The notes: a model not told the origin generated them from the letters alone. Positions 10,127 to 24,486 are shown, counted from the first letter of the stretch. The stretch is 64,000 bases of DNA from Pseudomonadota bacterium (GCA_022360315.1 JAKSDA010000438.1:1-64000), one strand, 5' to 3'. Numbers and translations: made by a program.

Positions 10127-11076
10127 CGGCTCTCCTCATCCACCTCGACATCGACCTCGTTGAGCTGGTCGAGAAACGGCTCGCTGGCGACAAAGCGGCC
10201 TCGGTCATCGCGGCCGAGACCCGACATGGCGATCTGGTGATCGTGGGTGTAGAAGAGGCGCCCGCCGCGATCGACAAGGTCCGACAACAGAGCTCGTTTT
10301 TCGTCGACGAGCTTTTCGGGATAGCGATCGTAGCCCATGGTTATCGGCAGGTGGACCCACCATCGGCCCGGGATCAGATCGGCGACAAATACCACGGGTC
10401 CCCGCGACATGGCGATCTCGGTCATGAGCAATCCGGGCGTGTGCCCCTCGCTGTTGTGAAAGCGATACCCCGGGCCCAGAATCGGGCTGCTATCACCGGT
10501 GACCAGTTCGAGGCGGCCCGACTGGTCGAGCAGAGTGACCAGTTCGGGAATGAACGAGGCACGATCGCGGGGATGGGGATGACAGGCCCGCTGCCATGCG
10601 TTGGCGCTGACCAAAAACACTGCCCTGTCGAACACGAGCTCGTGGTCGCGATCGCCCTGCCACGCTTTCAGGGCACCGCCAGCGTGGTCAAAATGCAGGT
10701 GCGACAAAACCACCACGTCGATGTCATCGGGCCCGAGCCCGTGTTCGGCCAGCGAGTGCAGGAGCACGTGCTCGGGCTCCTGCACTCCGTAGCGGTCTTT
10801 GAGCTTGGGTGGAAAAAAAGCCCCGATACCGGTCTCGAATAGGATATTGCGGCCCTTTTCGCGGACCAGCAGCGAGCGACAGGCGAGCGGGATGCGACTG
10901 TCGTCATCGGGCGTGATCCAGCGGCTCCACAGGGCGCGCGGAACGTTGCCAAACATGGCTCCGCCATCGAGCCTCTGCGAGTTGCCACGCAGTGAAATCA
11001 GGGTTCGGGCCCCGTGTCCCTGGCCGGGCGAGGAAGCCGAACCAGCCGGACTCTCGGATGCGTCGATCGGTCGCAT
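10123..11076 (-). CDS. Metallo-beta-lactamase-fold hydrolase
   Basis: About 317 aa from the preferred ATG at 11076. An open frame extends to 11187, but those extra residues look random and would overlap the upstream kinase gene. The zinc-binding signature is [11 protein letters not shown], with further expected histidines and acidic ligands ([29 protein letters not shown]). The opening [16 protein letters not shown] is typical of quorum-quenching/lactonase-like members, but the substrate cannot be assigned. It is the middle gene of a leftward series (kinase, this gene, M61 peptidase) and overlaps the peptidase gene by 4 bp. Confidence 0.88.
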   Translation of the reverse strand: MRPIDASESPAGSASSPGQGHGARTLISLRGNSQRLDGGAMFGNVPRALWSRWITPDDDSRIPLACRSLLVREKGRNILFETGIGAFFPPKLKDRYGVQEPEHVLLHSLAEHGLGPDDIDVVVLSHLHFDHAGGALKAWQGDRDHELVFDRAVFLVSANAWQRACHPHPRDRASFIPELVTLLDQSGRLELVTGDSSPILGPGYRFHNSEGHTPGLLMTEIAMSRGPVVFVADLIPGRWWVHLPITMGYDRYPEKLVDEKRALLSDLVDRGGRLFYTHDHQIAMSGLGRDDRGRFVASEPFLDQLNEVDVEVDEESR

Positions 11077-11155
11077 GGCCAATGGTGACCGGTTTTGTCG
11101 GCAATTGCCAGCCAGTCCTGGCGGCTTGGCCAACCCGGGCCGAAAAACTCGCCAT

Positions 11156-15610
<4,455 letters not shown>

Positions 15611-15677
15611 GATAGGTGCTATTTGCGCGTCCGCTCGATACTCACCAATGTAAAAAGCCGGATGCAAGAGTCTAGCA

Positions 15678-15701
15678 GCGTTCGGGAAAAATCCCGAACG
15701 C
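15678..15701. repeat. REP-like hairpin, copy 1 (GCGTTCGGGA/TCCCGAACGC)
   Basis: Ten-base perfect arms GCGTTCGGGA and TCCCGAACGC enclose a loop of AAAA. The site lies in the divergent region between the giant kinase gene and pgeF, so it is not an ordinary terminator for either. The left flank CTAGCAGC and the arm sequence recur at 44803-44835, and a variant occurs at 44922-44942. Confidence 0.55.
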
Positions 15702-15903
15702 CGCTACCACTGTTGGGCAAAGCCGTCGAAGGGCCCGCAGCGCCCTCGGGTCGAGTCCCGCCGGGGCGCCCGAAGAGCCGAAATCTCGGTCGGTCGCGCA
15801 GCGCCGGGAAAACGCCAAGACGGGTTGCATCACGGCGAGGTGAGTGCTTTCCGAGCAGTCGGACGGCCGACGATCGAGCGAGCGATCGTGGTACAACCGG
15901 ACC

Positions 15904-16692
15904 ATGCAGTCGGTGGACTCCATCCGCCTGGTCCGATCGCACCTGATCGATCCTGTGATTTTTCTACACGGATTTCCCGAGCGCACAGGTGGAATATCGA
16001 AAGGCGCCCGCCGCTCGCTCAACCTGGGTTACCGATGGGGCGACGAGCGCGCCTCGGTTGAGCAAAACCGCAGATTGCTCGCTGCGTTTGCTGGTTTCGA
16101 CTACGAGAAGCTCGCAGTGACCAACCATGTTCACGGCACGGCGGTGTGGCGGGTCGGCGAGGACTTGCCCGATCCGCCCGAGTTCGACGGTCTGGTCAGC
16201 GATCGACCCGGCGCGGTTGTGGGCGCATTTGCTGCCGATTGTATTCCTCTGCTCTTTGCCGATCCGTCGGCTCGGGTATGTGGTGCGGCGCACGCGGGGT
16301 GGCGCGGCACAGTGGCCGGAGTGGCGGCCAGGGTGATCGCGCGTATGGGCGAACTCGGCAGCCAGCCGAGTGCCGTGCGCGTGGCTCTGGGACCGTCGAT
16401 CGGGCCGTGTTGCTTTGAGGTCGGCCCCGAGGTGGTCACTGCATTTCGCGACCGTTTTGGCGATCTCACCGGTCTGGTGGTCTCGGGACCGCGCAAAGAT
16501 CACATCGATCTACGGGTGGCTTCTCGCACGATCCTGGAAGATGCCGGGGTGTTGCCGGAGCATATCGACGATACGCCTCCGTGTACCAAATGCCGGCCCG
16601 ACCGATTTTTTTCCTATCGCCGCGACGGCCGCGATGGCGGCGTACACATGGGTTTCATCGGTCTGAGACCGCTGGATGGGGATCATCGTTAG
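15904..16692 (+). CDS. pgeF: Peptidoglycan editing factor PgeF (YfiH/laccase-domain family)
   Basis: About 262 aa. It shows the conserved family signatures NHVHGTAVW, GAFAADCIPLLFAD, HAGWRGTVAGV and GPSIGPCCFEVG, with the metal-binding His and Cys residues present, and ends PCTKCRPDRFFSYRRDGRDGG. Members are cytosolic copper/zinc enzymes with purine-nucleoside phosphorylase/adenosine deaminase activities or peptidoglycan-editing function. The ATG at 15904 (MQSVDSIRL) is preferred over an upstream in-frame start at 15844, which adds only unlikely residues. It is divergent from the giant kinase gene. Confidence 0.95.
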   Translation: MQSVDSIRLVRSHLIDPVIFLHGFPERTGGISKGARRSLNLGYRWGDERASVEQNRRLLAAFAGFDYEKLAVTNHVHGTAVWRVGEDLPDPPEFDGLVSDRPGAVVGAFAADCIPLLFADPSARVCGAAHAGWRGTVAGVAARVIARMGELGSQPSAVRVALGPSIGPCCFEVGPEVVTAFRDRFGDLTGLVVSGPRKDHIDLRVASRTILEDAGVLPEHIDDTPPCTKCRPDRFFSYRRDGRDGGVHMGFIGLRPLDGDHR

Positions 16693-16792
16693 TTGGCCGG
16701 CTGGATGGCGATCGTTCGTTGGCCGGCTCGCGTGCACGCGTGGTATGCGCGAGCATCGTGCGCCGGTGGTAGTCCGAAATATTGGCTGTCCC

Positions 16793-17057
16793 GAACGCGA
16801 TGTCGATGCCGAATCGGAGGCCGATGGTCAAATCCGATGCCGATGCCGAGTCCGATCCGGCTGGCCAGATCCGACTCCCGATTCGGGCATTGTAGGCCGA
16901 TAGCCGATGCGATGCCGAATCGGCGGCCGATAGTGGATGCCGATGCCGATCGCTGCATATGGGGCCGATAGCCGAAGCGACGCCGGTGGCCGAACCCGAT
17001 GGCGATGCCGATGGCCGAACCCGATGGCCGAACCCGATGGCGATTGCCGAATCCCAT
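16793..17057. repeat. Degenerate GCCGAT/CCGATGGCGATG repeat tract
   Basis: About 265 bp built from imperfect copies of GCCGAT-type hexamers, with larger near-repeats such as CCGAACCCGATGG. It fills most of the gap between pgeF and the downstream kinase gene and ends some 45 bp before that gene's ATG. Long open frames cross it on both strands, but they reflect the repeat (mod-3 unit) and not genes. Confidence 0.75.
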
Positions 17058-17101
17058 GCTTCACAGTAAGCTCGGGGACAAGTGCCTCCTCGAGCACGGT
17101 G

Positions 17102-20100
17102 ATGGCCAAGGACCCGACAGGTTTTTCTTCCACCGAGGTGACGCAGGAAATCTTCGACGCTGCAAGGCCCGAGGGAGAACCGCTCGCCCGGGCCCAGCTG
17201 CTTGCTCGACTGGAGGAAAATCTCTTTGGCCTGCCGAGCGAGCCGGTCAAGTTGGGGCGGTTTGTGATCCTGGAACGCCTCGGTGCCGGAGGGATGGGCC
17301 TGGTATACGCGGCCTACGATCCCCAGCTCGACCGCCGAGTTGCGCTCAAGCTCGTCGTCCCCCGCCCCGATGATGAAGGTGGCATGGCCAACGAACGTCT
17401 CCTGCGCGAGGCACAAGCCCTGGCTCGCCTGTCTCATCCCAACGTCGTCCCGGTCCACGAAGTCGGCGTTCTCGACGACAAGGTGTTTATCGTGATGGAG
17501 TTCGTGGTCGGCCAGACTCTGCGTGATTGGGTCGAGGGCAAAGAGCGCTCGTGGCGCGACGTGGTCGCGGTGTACGCGCAAGCGGGTGTGGGCCTGGCCG
17601 CAGCCCACGCGGCCGGTCTTGTTCATCGCGACTTCAAGCCGGCCAACGCCATCGTCGGCAACGACGACCGCGTCCGTGTCGTCGATTTTGGTCTGGTCCG
17701 CCGCCAGTCACCATGCGGCGTGGAGGAGTCCCATACCTCCCATAAATCTGACCAATCATCTGACGAGTCATCTGACGAGTCATCTGACGAATCAACGGCG
17801 ATAGCGCCCGAGTCAACGGCGATAGCGCCGCCGGTCCATTCGGTCACCACCTTGTACCCAAAACACCTCCACGGCTCGCTGACCGAGACCGGCATGCTGG
17901 TCGGCACGCCGGCGTACATGTCACCCGAGCAATTCGCCAGCTCCGAGGTCGGGCCGGCGAGCGATCAATTCAGCTTCTGCATCGCCCTTTACCAGTCGCT
18001 CTACGGCCAGTCGCCGTACCGCCAGTCGCCTTATCAAACGCCGGCCGCGCTGGCCCGCGCCATGCGACAGGGCGCTGTGCGCGAGCCGCCCCGTACCAGC
18101 CGCGTGCCCGGATGGCTGTATCCGATCGTGCGGCGCGGTTTGCACCCCGATCCGGATCAGCGCTATCCGTCCATGGATGCGCTGTTGGCCGCTCTCCACA
18201 ACGATCCGGCCCACACGCGCCGGCGCCGGCTGTTGGCCATGGCAATCCTGGCCGCCTTTGCACTCGTCGGCGTGTTGTCGTACTCGCTGGCTCGCTCGCC
18301 GGCGATCGAGCCGTGCCAGGGAGCCGGGCGCGAGGTCGCCGAGGTGTGGAACGACGACCGCCGGGCCGCGGTGCGAGAAACAATCCTCGGCACCGGTATT
18401 GCCCACGCCGGACAAACCTGGTCGCTGGTCGAGCGAGAGCTCGACCGGTATACCCGAGATTGGGCCGCCATGCGCCGGGACGCGTGCATGGCCCACCAGC
18501 GCGGTGTGCAGTCGGCCGATATGCTCGACCGGCGTATGGTCTGTCTGCACAGCCGGAAAAACGGCCTGGCCAGCGCCATCGAGGTGTTGGCAGAAACCGA
18601 TGCGCAATCGCTGTGGAACACCACCCGGATCGTTTCGCAACTACTGCCCATCAGTTACTGTGCCGACACCGAGGCACTCGCATCGCAAGTCCCACCGCCG
18701 GCCGATCCCGAGGTCGCCGGCCAGGTCGATGTGATGCGCAAACGGCTGAGTCGGGCCCGAGCTCTCGAATACGCCCAAGTCGGTTACCAGGACGCGCAGC
18801 GCCAGATCATCTCTCGCTACTCCGAGGGGCTGGCCATTGCCGGACAGGTCGCCGACCGGGCCGAGTTGCTCGGCTACCGGCCGCTCCTGGCCGAAGCGAT
18901 GCTCACAACCGGGCGCGTATTCATGAGCATGGACAAGCGACTCGAGGCGATCCGGCCGCTGCGCCGCGCTGTGGTCATCGGTCTGGCTTCGGGCATGGAC
19001 GCGGTCGCCCTCGAAGCGGCTGCACGTCTCATCTATGCCCGGGCCACTACCGACCGGGCGAACTCTGCCCACAGTGACGAGAGCTTCGAGCTGCTCTTGT
19101 CGCTGGGCGAGGCTCTGGCCGAGCGAACCCCGAAAAGCGCATTTGGCCATGCGCTTTTGCTCAGCAATGCCGGAGCTGCATTTCTGTCCCGAAAACAACC
19201 CGAGCAAGCCCGCATCTACCTGGAACGCGCTGTGGCGGTAAAGGAGCGGGCGCCGGAGCTTCGATCCGTCGAGCTGACCCGAATCCTCAGGCGCCTGGCC
19301 CTGGTATCACCGCAGCCCGAACGCCGAATCGCACTGATGGAGCGCGCTCTGGACGAAGTCGAACGTTCCCTCGGCGCTGCCCACCCCGAGACGCTGATCT
19401 ATCGAACCGGCTACAGTCGCACGGTGTTGGATCCGGCCCGGGCGCGCGAAATCCTCGCCCCCGCATGCCGCAGTTACCGACATTATCACCACCATCTCTC
19501 CCTGTTCTTGGCCCGCTGCGTCCATTATCTGAGTTTTCTCGACGCCGAGATGGGACATTATCGGCGCGCGTCCGAGCACCTCATGAATCTCGTCGACTTC
19601 TTGGGCCCGGGGCCGGAGTACTCATCGGCCAACGAACGAAATCAGCACTGGGCGTACCGCGAACGAGCCCGGGGCTATGCGCTGCTCTATCGCGGCCAGC
19701 ACCGCGACGCAATCGCTGCACTCGAGCAGTCGATAGGCGCGCTGGGCAGCCAATCCGAGTACTGGTGGATCGAAAAGCGAATTGCCATCGCCCGGCTCGG
19801 CATCGGGCGAGCCGAGCTCGCCCTGGGTAAGTACGAGGCCGCGCGACGGGCCCTGGAAGCCGCTCATTCGTCGTTTCTCGCCATCATCCCGCTCAGTCAG
19901 AATACCGATACGGCGCGCTGGCTGGCGTCGACGCAGGTCGCCCTCGCGACCGCGCTGTGGTATGCGCGCGGTGGCGAGGGCAGCTCAAAATCGCGCCGAA
20001 CTCGCGCCACAACGCTCTTCACGGCCGCACAGGCGTGGTACCGGGGCGCCGGGCCTGGCTACGCCCGGCGCCTGAGCGAGCTCGACAACTGGCCCACGAC

Positions 20101-20134
20101 TCCGGTTGTCACTCCGCCGCAGCGGATGCAATAG
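17102..20134 (+). CDS. Ser/Thr protein kinase with membrane helix and TPR-like sensor region
   Basis: About 1010 aa. The kinase domain runs from about residue 45 (RFVILERLGAGGMGLVYAA) through LVHRDFKPAN, VVDFGLVRR and GTPAYMSPEQF to about 360. A transmembrane helix follows (LLAMAILAAFALVGVLSYSL), then a ~600-residue helical region with TPR-like repeats, predicted outside the membrane. Between DFG and the P+1 loop there is an unusual Ser/Asp/Glu-rich tandem repeat of about 45 residues. The ATG at 17102 was chosen because upstream codons come from the GCCGAT repeat. Its end overlaps the convergent small-protein gene by 26 bp. The likely role is signal-responsive phosphorylation; substrate unknown. 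Confidence 0.93.
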   Translation: MAKDPTGFSSTEVTQEIFDAARPEGEPLARAQLLARLEENLFGLPSEPVKLGRFVILERLGAGGMGLVYAAYDPQLDRRVALKLVVPRPDDEGGMANERLLREAQALARLSHPNVVPVHEVGVLDDKVFIVMEFVVGQTLRDWVEGKERSWRDVVAVYAQAGVGLAAAHAAGLVHRDFKPANAIVGNDDRVRVVDFGLVRRQSPCGVEESHTSHKSDQSSDESSDESSDESTAIAPESTAIAPPVHSVTTLYPKHLHGSLTETGMLVGTPAYMSPEQFASSEVGPASDQFSFCIALYQSLYGQSPYRQSPYQTPAALARAMRQGAVREPPRTSRVPGWLYPIVRRGLHPDPDQRYPSMDALLAALHNDPAHTRRRRLLAMAILAAFALVGVLSYSLARSPAIEPCQGAGREVAEVWNDDRRAAVRETILGTGIAHAGQTWSLVERELDRYTRDWAAMRRDACMAHQRGVQSADMLDRRMVCLHSRKNGLASAIEVLAETDAQSLWNTTRIVSQLLPISYCADTEALASQVPPPADPEVAGQVDVMRKRLSRARALEYAQVGYQDAQRQIISRYSEGLAIAGQVADRAELLGYRPLLAEAMLTTGRVFMSMDKRLEAIRPLRRAVVIGLASGMDAVALEAAARLIYARATTDRANSAHSDESFELLLSLGEALAERTPKSAFGHALLLSNAGAAFLSRKQPEQARIYLERAVAVKERAPELRSVELTRILRRLALVSPQPERRIALMERALDEVERSLGAAHPETLIYRTGYSRTVLDPARAREILAPACRSYRHYHHHLSLFLARCVHYLSFLDAEMGHYRRASEHLMNLVDFLGPGPEYSSANERNQHWAYRERARGYALLYRGQHRDAIAALEQSIGALGSQSEYWWIEKRIAIARLGIGRAELALGKYEAARRALEAAHSSFLAIIPLSQNTDTARWLASTQVALATALWYARGGEGSSKSRRTRATTLFTAAQAWYRGAGPGYARRLSELDNWPTTPVVTPPQRMQ
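17757..17835 (+). repeat. In-gene tandem repeats encoding SSDE and STAIAP units
   Basis: Three 12-bp copies of CATCTGACGAGT (17757-17792, the last with one change) are followed by a duplicated unit starting CAACGGCGATAGCGCC (17793 and 17814). All units are multiples of 3, so copy number changes would keep the kinase in frame. Confidence 0.8.
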
Positions 20135-20549
20135 CACAGCTAACTCTGTACCAGTTCTCAGCTGTCGGATCGGCTCCCGGCACTCCGGTCAGGCGATACC
20201 AGTGCTCGCTGGCCTCAGTGCTGTCGTACTCCTCGATGACAAGCTCACCTGTTTGGCCAGACTGGCTGACAAAGGGCAGCGCGCTGGCCACGACATCGCC
20301 TCCTCTGAGCGTCTGGTCCTGGCTATGGATGATGATCTCGCCACTGGCGATCTCCACCGGATCGTCCCCGACCATCTCGAGTGGGGCCCCGCACTCATCG
20401 GGCGGGCATCCGTCCGCCGTCTTCAGCAATATGGCCTGGCACACCGCGAACTGGTCGAGCGAATCCCGGGAAGCCAGCTTGGTGTACGCGATCAAGAATG
20501 CCACCGCCACAGTCAGCGTATACAGTAAACGTCTCTGAAACGATCTCAC
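20109..20549 (-). CDS. Small secreted/membrane-anchored protein, paralogue A
   Basis: About 146 aa from GTG at 20549, preceded by GGAGAGGGAATT; the longer ATG frame to 20615 is less likely because its paralogue has the same GTG and leader. A hydrophobic segment near the start (LLYTLTVAVAFLIAY) should direct it to the membrane. The mature part holds GCPPDECGAPLEMVGDDPVEI, SGEIIIHSQD and ENWYRVSCA, all conserved in the neighbour at 20719-21186. Cys residues match between the two, suggesting disulphides. I recognise no family. Its 3' end overlaps the convergent kinase gene by 26 bp. Confidence 0.75.
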   Translation of the reverse strand: MRSFQRRLLYTLTVAVAFLIAYTKLASRDSLDQFAVCQAILLKTADGCPPDECGAPLEMVGDDPVEIASGEIIIHSQDQTLRGGDVVASALPFVSQSGQTGELVIEEYDSTEASEHWYRLTGVPGADPTAENWYRVSCAIASAAAE

Positions 20550-20673
20550 AATTCCCTCTCCATAGATATCGTTCGCCCAACGCCTGTCCCGGTCGTGAGA
20601 CCGAGCAGACCGCACGCGTCACACGAGGTAACGCCAGACTGAACCACTCAGATATCCTCTGGTCCCTGGCCAC

Positions 20674-20704
20674 GCGTTTTTGCTGAGCTGCATTTCTGTC
20701 CCGA
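20674..20704. repeat. Short copy of an internal kinase-gene segment
   Basis: GAGCTGCATTTCTGTCCCGA at 20685-20704 is identical to 19173-19192 inside the kinase-TPR gene. The preceding GCGTTTTTGCTGAG also resembles GCGCTTTTGCTCAG at 19151, with about 9 bases missing between the two blocks. This suggests the duplication that gave two small-protein genes also carried part of the kinase gene. Confidence 0.5.
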
Positions 20705-20718
20705 CACAATTCCCGCTA

Positions 20719-21186
20719 TCACTCCGTGACAACAGCTGCGGTGGCACAGGTAACTCTGTACCATCTGTCAGCTGCCGGCACCGCCGGCGGCACTCTGGTC
20801 AGGCGATACAGATGCTCGGAGCTGGCCTGTACATGGTTGTACTCCTCGATGAGAAGCTCGCCTGTCTGGCCCAGCTGGCCGACAAAGGGCAGGCTGCGAC
20901 CCACGACATCGCTTCCTCTGAGCGGCTGGCCCTGGCCATGGATAATGATCTCGCCACTGTCGATCTCCACCGGGTCGTCGCCAACCATCTGGAGTGGGGC
21001 CCCGCACTTGTCCGGGGGACATCCTTGCGCCGAATTTAGCGAAATGGCCTGGCAAACCTCTATCGGGGGAGTCGGAGGATTACCAATCGGAGGACCCGGA
21101 GGCCGGGGCGCCTGCCTCGGGCAGGCGACCACGAATACCAGCGCCACACTCGATAGACCCAATAAACCTCGTTGCACAGATCTCAC
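20719..21186 (-). CDS. Small lipoprotein, paralogue B
   Basis: About 155 aa from GTG at 21186, preceded by GGAGGGAACT. The signal LLGLSSVALVFVVAC has a good lipobox. A Pro-rich linker (PPGPPIGNPPTPP) leads to the same domain as the neighbour at 20109-20549 (GCPPDKCGAPLQMVGDDPVEI, SGEIIIHGQGQPLRG, DRWYRVTCATA). The two share roughly half or more of their residues, so this is a tandem duplication. One copy kept a lipobox and linker; the other has a hydrophobic anchor without the Cys. Function unknown; probably surface-exposed. Confidence 0.8.
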   Translation of the reverse strand: MRSVQRGLLGLSSVALVFVVACPRQAPRPPGPPIGNPPTPPIEVCQAISLNSAQGCPPDKCGAPLQMVGDDPVEIDSGEIIIHGQGQPLRGSDVVGRSLPFVGQLGQTGELLIEEYNHVQASSEHLYRLTRVPPAVPAADRWYRVTCATAAVVTE

Positions 21187-21224
21187 AGTTCCCTCCACGT
21201 AGATGTTAATCGCCCAGGTGATGT

Positions 21225-21402
21225 GAGAGCCCATCTCAAAAATCGGACCGAGCTCGGGTCGCGAGGCGCAGCGCCGGCAAGGCGCGAGCGATGAGCCGGC
21301 GGGGCGCCTTGCAAGACCTGATCAGGCTGCGCCGTGAGCAACGCCGGCCAGCGCTGATGCATCGCGGGATTGGCAATGGAAGATGTTTTGAGATGGGGTC
21401 TC
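21225..21402. mobile_element. MITE-like element with 17-bp terminal inverted repeats
   Basis: GAGAGCCCATCTCAAAA at 21225-21241 is the inverse complement, with one mismatch, of TTTTGAGATGGGGTCTC at 21386-21402. The outer flanks GGTGA and TCACC also match across a small gap. The 144-bp interior is GC-rich (CAAGGCGCGAGCGATGAGCC) and has no open frame of note. This is the structure of a non-autonomous insertion-sequence derivative. It sits between paralogue B and the sigma factor gene. No transposase is present in the window. Confidence 0.5.
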
Positions 21403-21491
21403 TTCACCAACGTCTATCCCCCTCGTAGAGTCGAGCAGGCGAGAGGTGTTATGCGAGAAAACGCACATTCGAAACGCCCGCGGTTCGGCGG

Positions 21492-22127
21492 TCACTCGGT
21501 CCGATCCGTCGAATCGAGTCGCTTGCGGCGAAGCGACCGCGCCCAGGCATCGAAGTCGTCGTCTTTCGCGTCATTGGCGCCGTCCCTTCCGGCCAGTTCT
21601 TCGATGCGCTGGCGGAGCGATTGGCGGGCGCGAAAGAGTCGGCCGCGCATGGCGCCGCTGGCGATGTCCAGGATCTCGGCCAGGGCGGCTATACCCAGGT
21701 CTTCCCAGTAGTGCAGCTCGAGCAGCATCTGCTGCTCCAATGGCATCGTGCGCAGGGCTCGCAAAAGCAGCTCGTGCTCCTGGTTGCGAGCGATGCGGCC
21801 GGTCGGAGTCGTGGCCAGATCCTGCAGAGACGTCGCGGCGAAGTCGATGGCCGCGCGGTCGCGGTATTGAGACCGCCAGTGACGATAGAGCTCGTGGCGC
21901 GCCACGGTGAACAGGTAGGTGCGAAAGCTCGACCGCTTGGCGAATTGATCGCGGGCGCGAACGCAGGCCAGAAATGTCCGCTGGACGAGGTCATCGGCGT
22001 GGGCCCGGTCGGCCACCTTGGTCTCGAAAAAGCGGCAGACAGCGTCGAAGTGACGGCGCACGAGCTCGTTGCCGGCGCCTTGATCGCCGCTGCACCACAG
22101 GTCGAACAGCTCGATATCACTCGCCAT
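21492..22127 (-). CDS. ECF-family RNA polymerase sigma factor
   Basis: About 211 aa. The sigma-70 region 2 core is ADDLVQRTFLACVRARDQF with FRTYLFTVARHELYRHWR. Region 4 shows ALRTMPLEQQMLLELHYWEDLGIAALAEIL followed by the DNA-recognition helix AMRGRLFRARQSLRQRI. The ATG giving MASDIELFDLW was preferred; another ATG lies six codons upstream. No anti-sigma gene is adjacent. It follows kbl by about 50 bp on the same strand, so read-through from tdh-kbl is possible, though regulation is more likely its own. Confidence 0.93.
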   Translation of the reverse strand: MASDIELFDLWCSGDQGAGNELVRRHFDAVCRFFETKVADRAHADDLVQRTFLACVRARDQFAKRSSFRTYLFTVARHELYRHWRSQYRDRAAIDFAATSLQDLATTPTGRIARNQEHELLLRALRTMPLEQQMLLELHYWEDLGIAALAEILDIASGAMRGRLFRARQSLRQRIEELAGRDGANDAKDDDFDAWARSLRRKRLDSTDRTE

Positions 22128-22178
22128 CCGTGCCAAGTGTAGCATGGACTGCCCGGTTTCCCGGACCGTGGGCCCGGC

Positions 22179-23366
<1,188 letters not shown>

Positions 23367-23442
23367 GGCAACCTCACAATAGGGCATACGGGAGCGGGCG
23401 CTCGCAGTCGGCGATTGCCCGCGCTGAATGGATGGTCATGAT

Positions 23443-24393
23443 CTACGACCTGGCGGCCAGAAGTTCGCGGATCTTGGGGACCAGGTCCGCAGTCATGCTC
23501 TCGAGATCGTACGTTGGTTTCCAGCCCCATTCCTTGCGGGCCAGATGGTCATCGACCGTGCGCGGCCAGGAATCGAGGATGGCCTGCCTGACCGGGTCGG
23601 GGGCAAACTCGATGGTCACATCACCGACTGCGCGGGTCACAGCGTCGGCGATTTCGGACGCGTCCGGGCTGAATGCCGCCAGGTTGTAGATGCACCGACT
23701 GAGCTGATCGCGCGGTGCATTGCACAGCTCGATCAGGGCGCGCACTCCATCGGGCATGTACATGAGCGGGATGCGGGTATCGGCGCGGCAAAACGCTTCG
23801 TAATAGCCCTTGGCGATGCCCTCGGTGTACATGAAGAGGGCGTAGTCGCTGGTCCCGCCGCCCGGCAGTTCTGCACTGATCAGGCCGGGAAACCGCACCC
23901 CGCGCACATCGAGGCCGTAGCGCTGGTGGTAGTACTCGCACAGAAGCTCGCCGCCCACCTTGGTGACGCCGTACATCGTGGTCGGGTGCAAGGCCACCTC
24001 TTCGGGCGTCGGATCGGGCAAGCCCGGGCCAAAGCCCGGGCCGTACGCGGCAATGCTGCTGGTAAAGATGACCTGCCCGGCGCCGTGCTCGCGACAGGAC
24101 TCGAGCACATAGTAGGTACCGGCCTGGTTGATCTCGTAGGTGCGCTGGGGATTGGCCTCGCCCCGCGCGCTCAAAATGGCCGCCAGGTGGAACACTGCAT
24201 CGGGCTGTGCCGCCGCGATCACCTCGGAGACATGGCTCCGCTCGGTGACGTCGAGTTCCTGCCATTGCACCCCATCGTCGAGTTGCTCGGGCTCCCTGAC
24301 ATCGGTGGCCACCAGTGTGTGGCCCCGTCTGTGCAGAGTCCGGATCAAGTCGGTTCCAATCTGGCCAGAGGCACCTGTAATCAATATTTTCAT
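23443..24393 (-). CDS. tdh: L-threonine 3-dehydrogenase, short-chain (epimerase-like) type
   Basis: About 316 aa. MKILITGASGQIGTDLIRTL is the Rossmann NAD site of the extended short-chain dehydrogenase/epimerase fold. The catalytic YxxxK appears as YGVTK, with the upstream Ser in FTSSIAAYGPG. The neighbouring kbl makes threonine dehydrogenase the likely function, oxidising threonine to 2-amino-3-ketobutyrate; a sugar epimerase is the alternative from fold alone. The start at 24393 coincides with the beginning of homology; codons upstream come from the repeat leader at 24412-24486. Confidence 0.92.
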   Translation of the reverse strand: MKILITGASGQIGTDLIRTLHRRGHTLVATDVREPEQLDDGVQWQELDVTERSHVSEVIAAAQPDAVFHLAAILSARGEANPQRTYEINQAGTYYVLESCREHGAGQVIFTSSIAAYGPGFGPGLPDPTPEEVALHPTTMYGVTKVGGELLCEYYHQRYGLDVRGVRFPGLISAELPGGGTSDYALFMYTEGIAKGYYEAFCRADTRIPLMYMPDGVRALIELCNAPRDQLSRCIYNLAAFSPDASEIADAVTRAVGDVTIEFAPDPVRQAILDSWPRTVDDHLARKEWGWKPTYDLESMTADLVPKIRELLAARS

Positions 24394-24411
24394 TCGCTTA
24401 TCCGCAGCAAA

Positions 24412-24486
24412 ACGCGCAAACACAACCTGCGCAACGACAAAGTGCGCAACGAAAATGCGCAATGACAAACTGCGCAATAAGAAAAC
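24412..24486. repeat. Tandem TGCGCAAcgacaaa repeats upstream of tdh
   Basis: Four to five imperfect copies of a 13-16 bp unit (TGCGCAACGACAAAG, TGCGCAACGAAAA, TGCGCAATGACAAAC, TGCGCAATAAGAAAAC) lie about 20-95 bp upstream of the tdh ATG. The position is that of a promoter/leader. The varying unit length rules out coding. Confidence 0.75.

Noticed and set aside
16655-17626. 323-codon leftward frame across the GCCGAT repeat and the kinase N-terminus
   Set aside because: Repeat-driven open frame antisense to kinase coding sequence; low-complexity residues and no domain.
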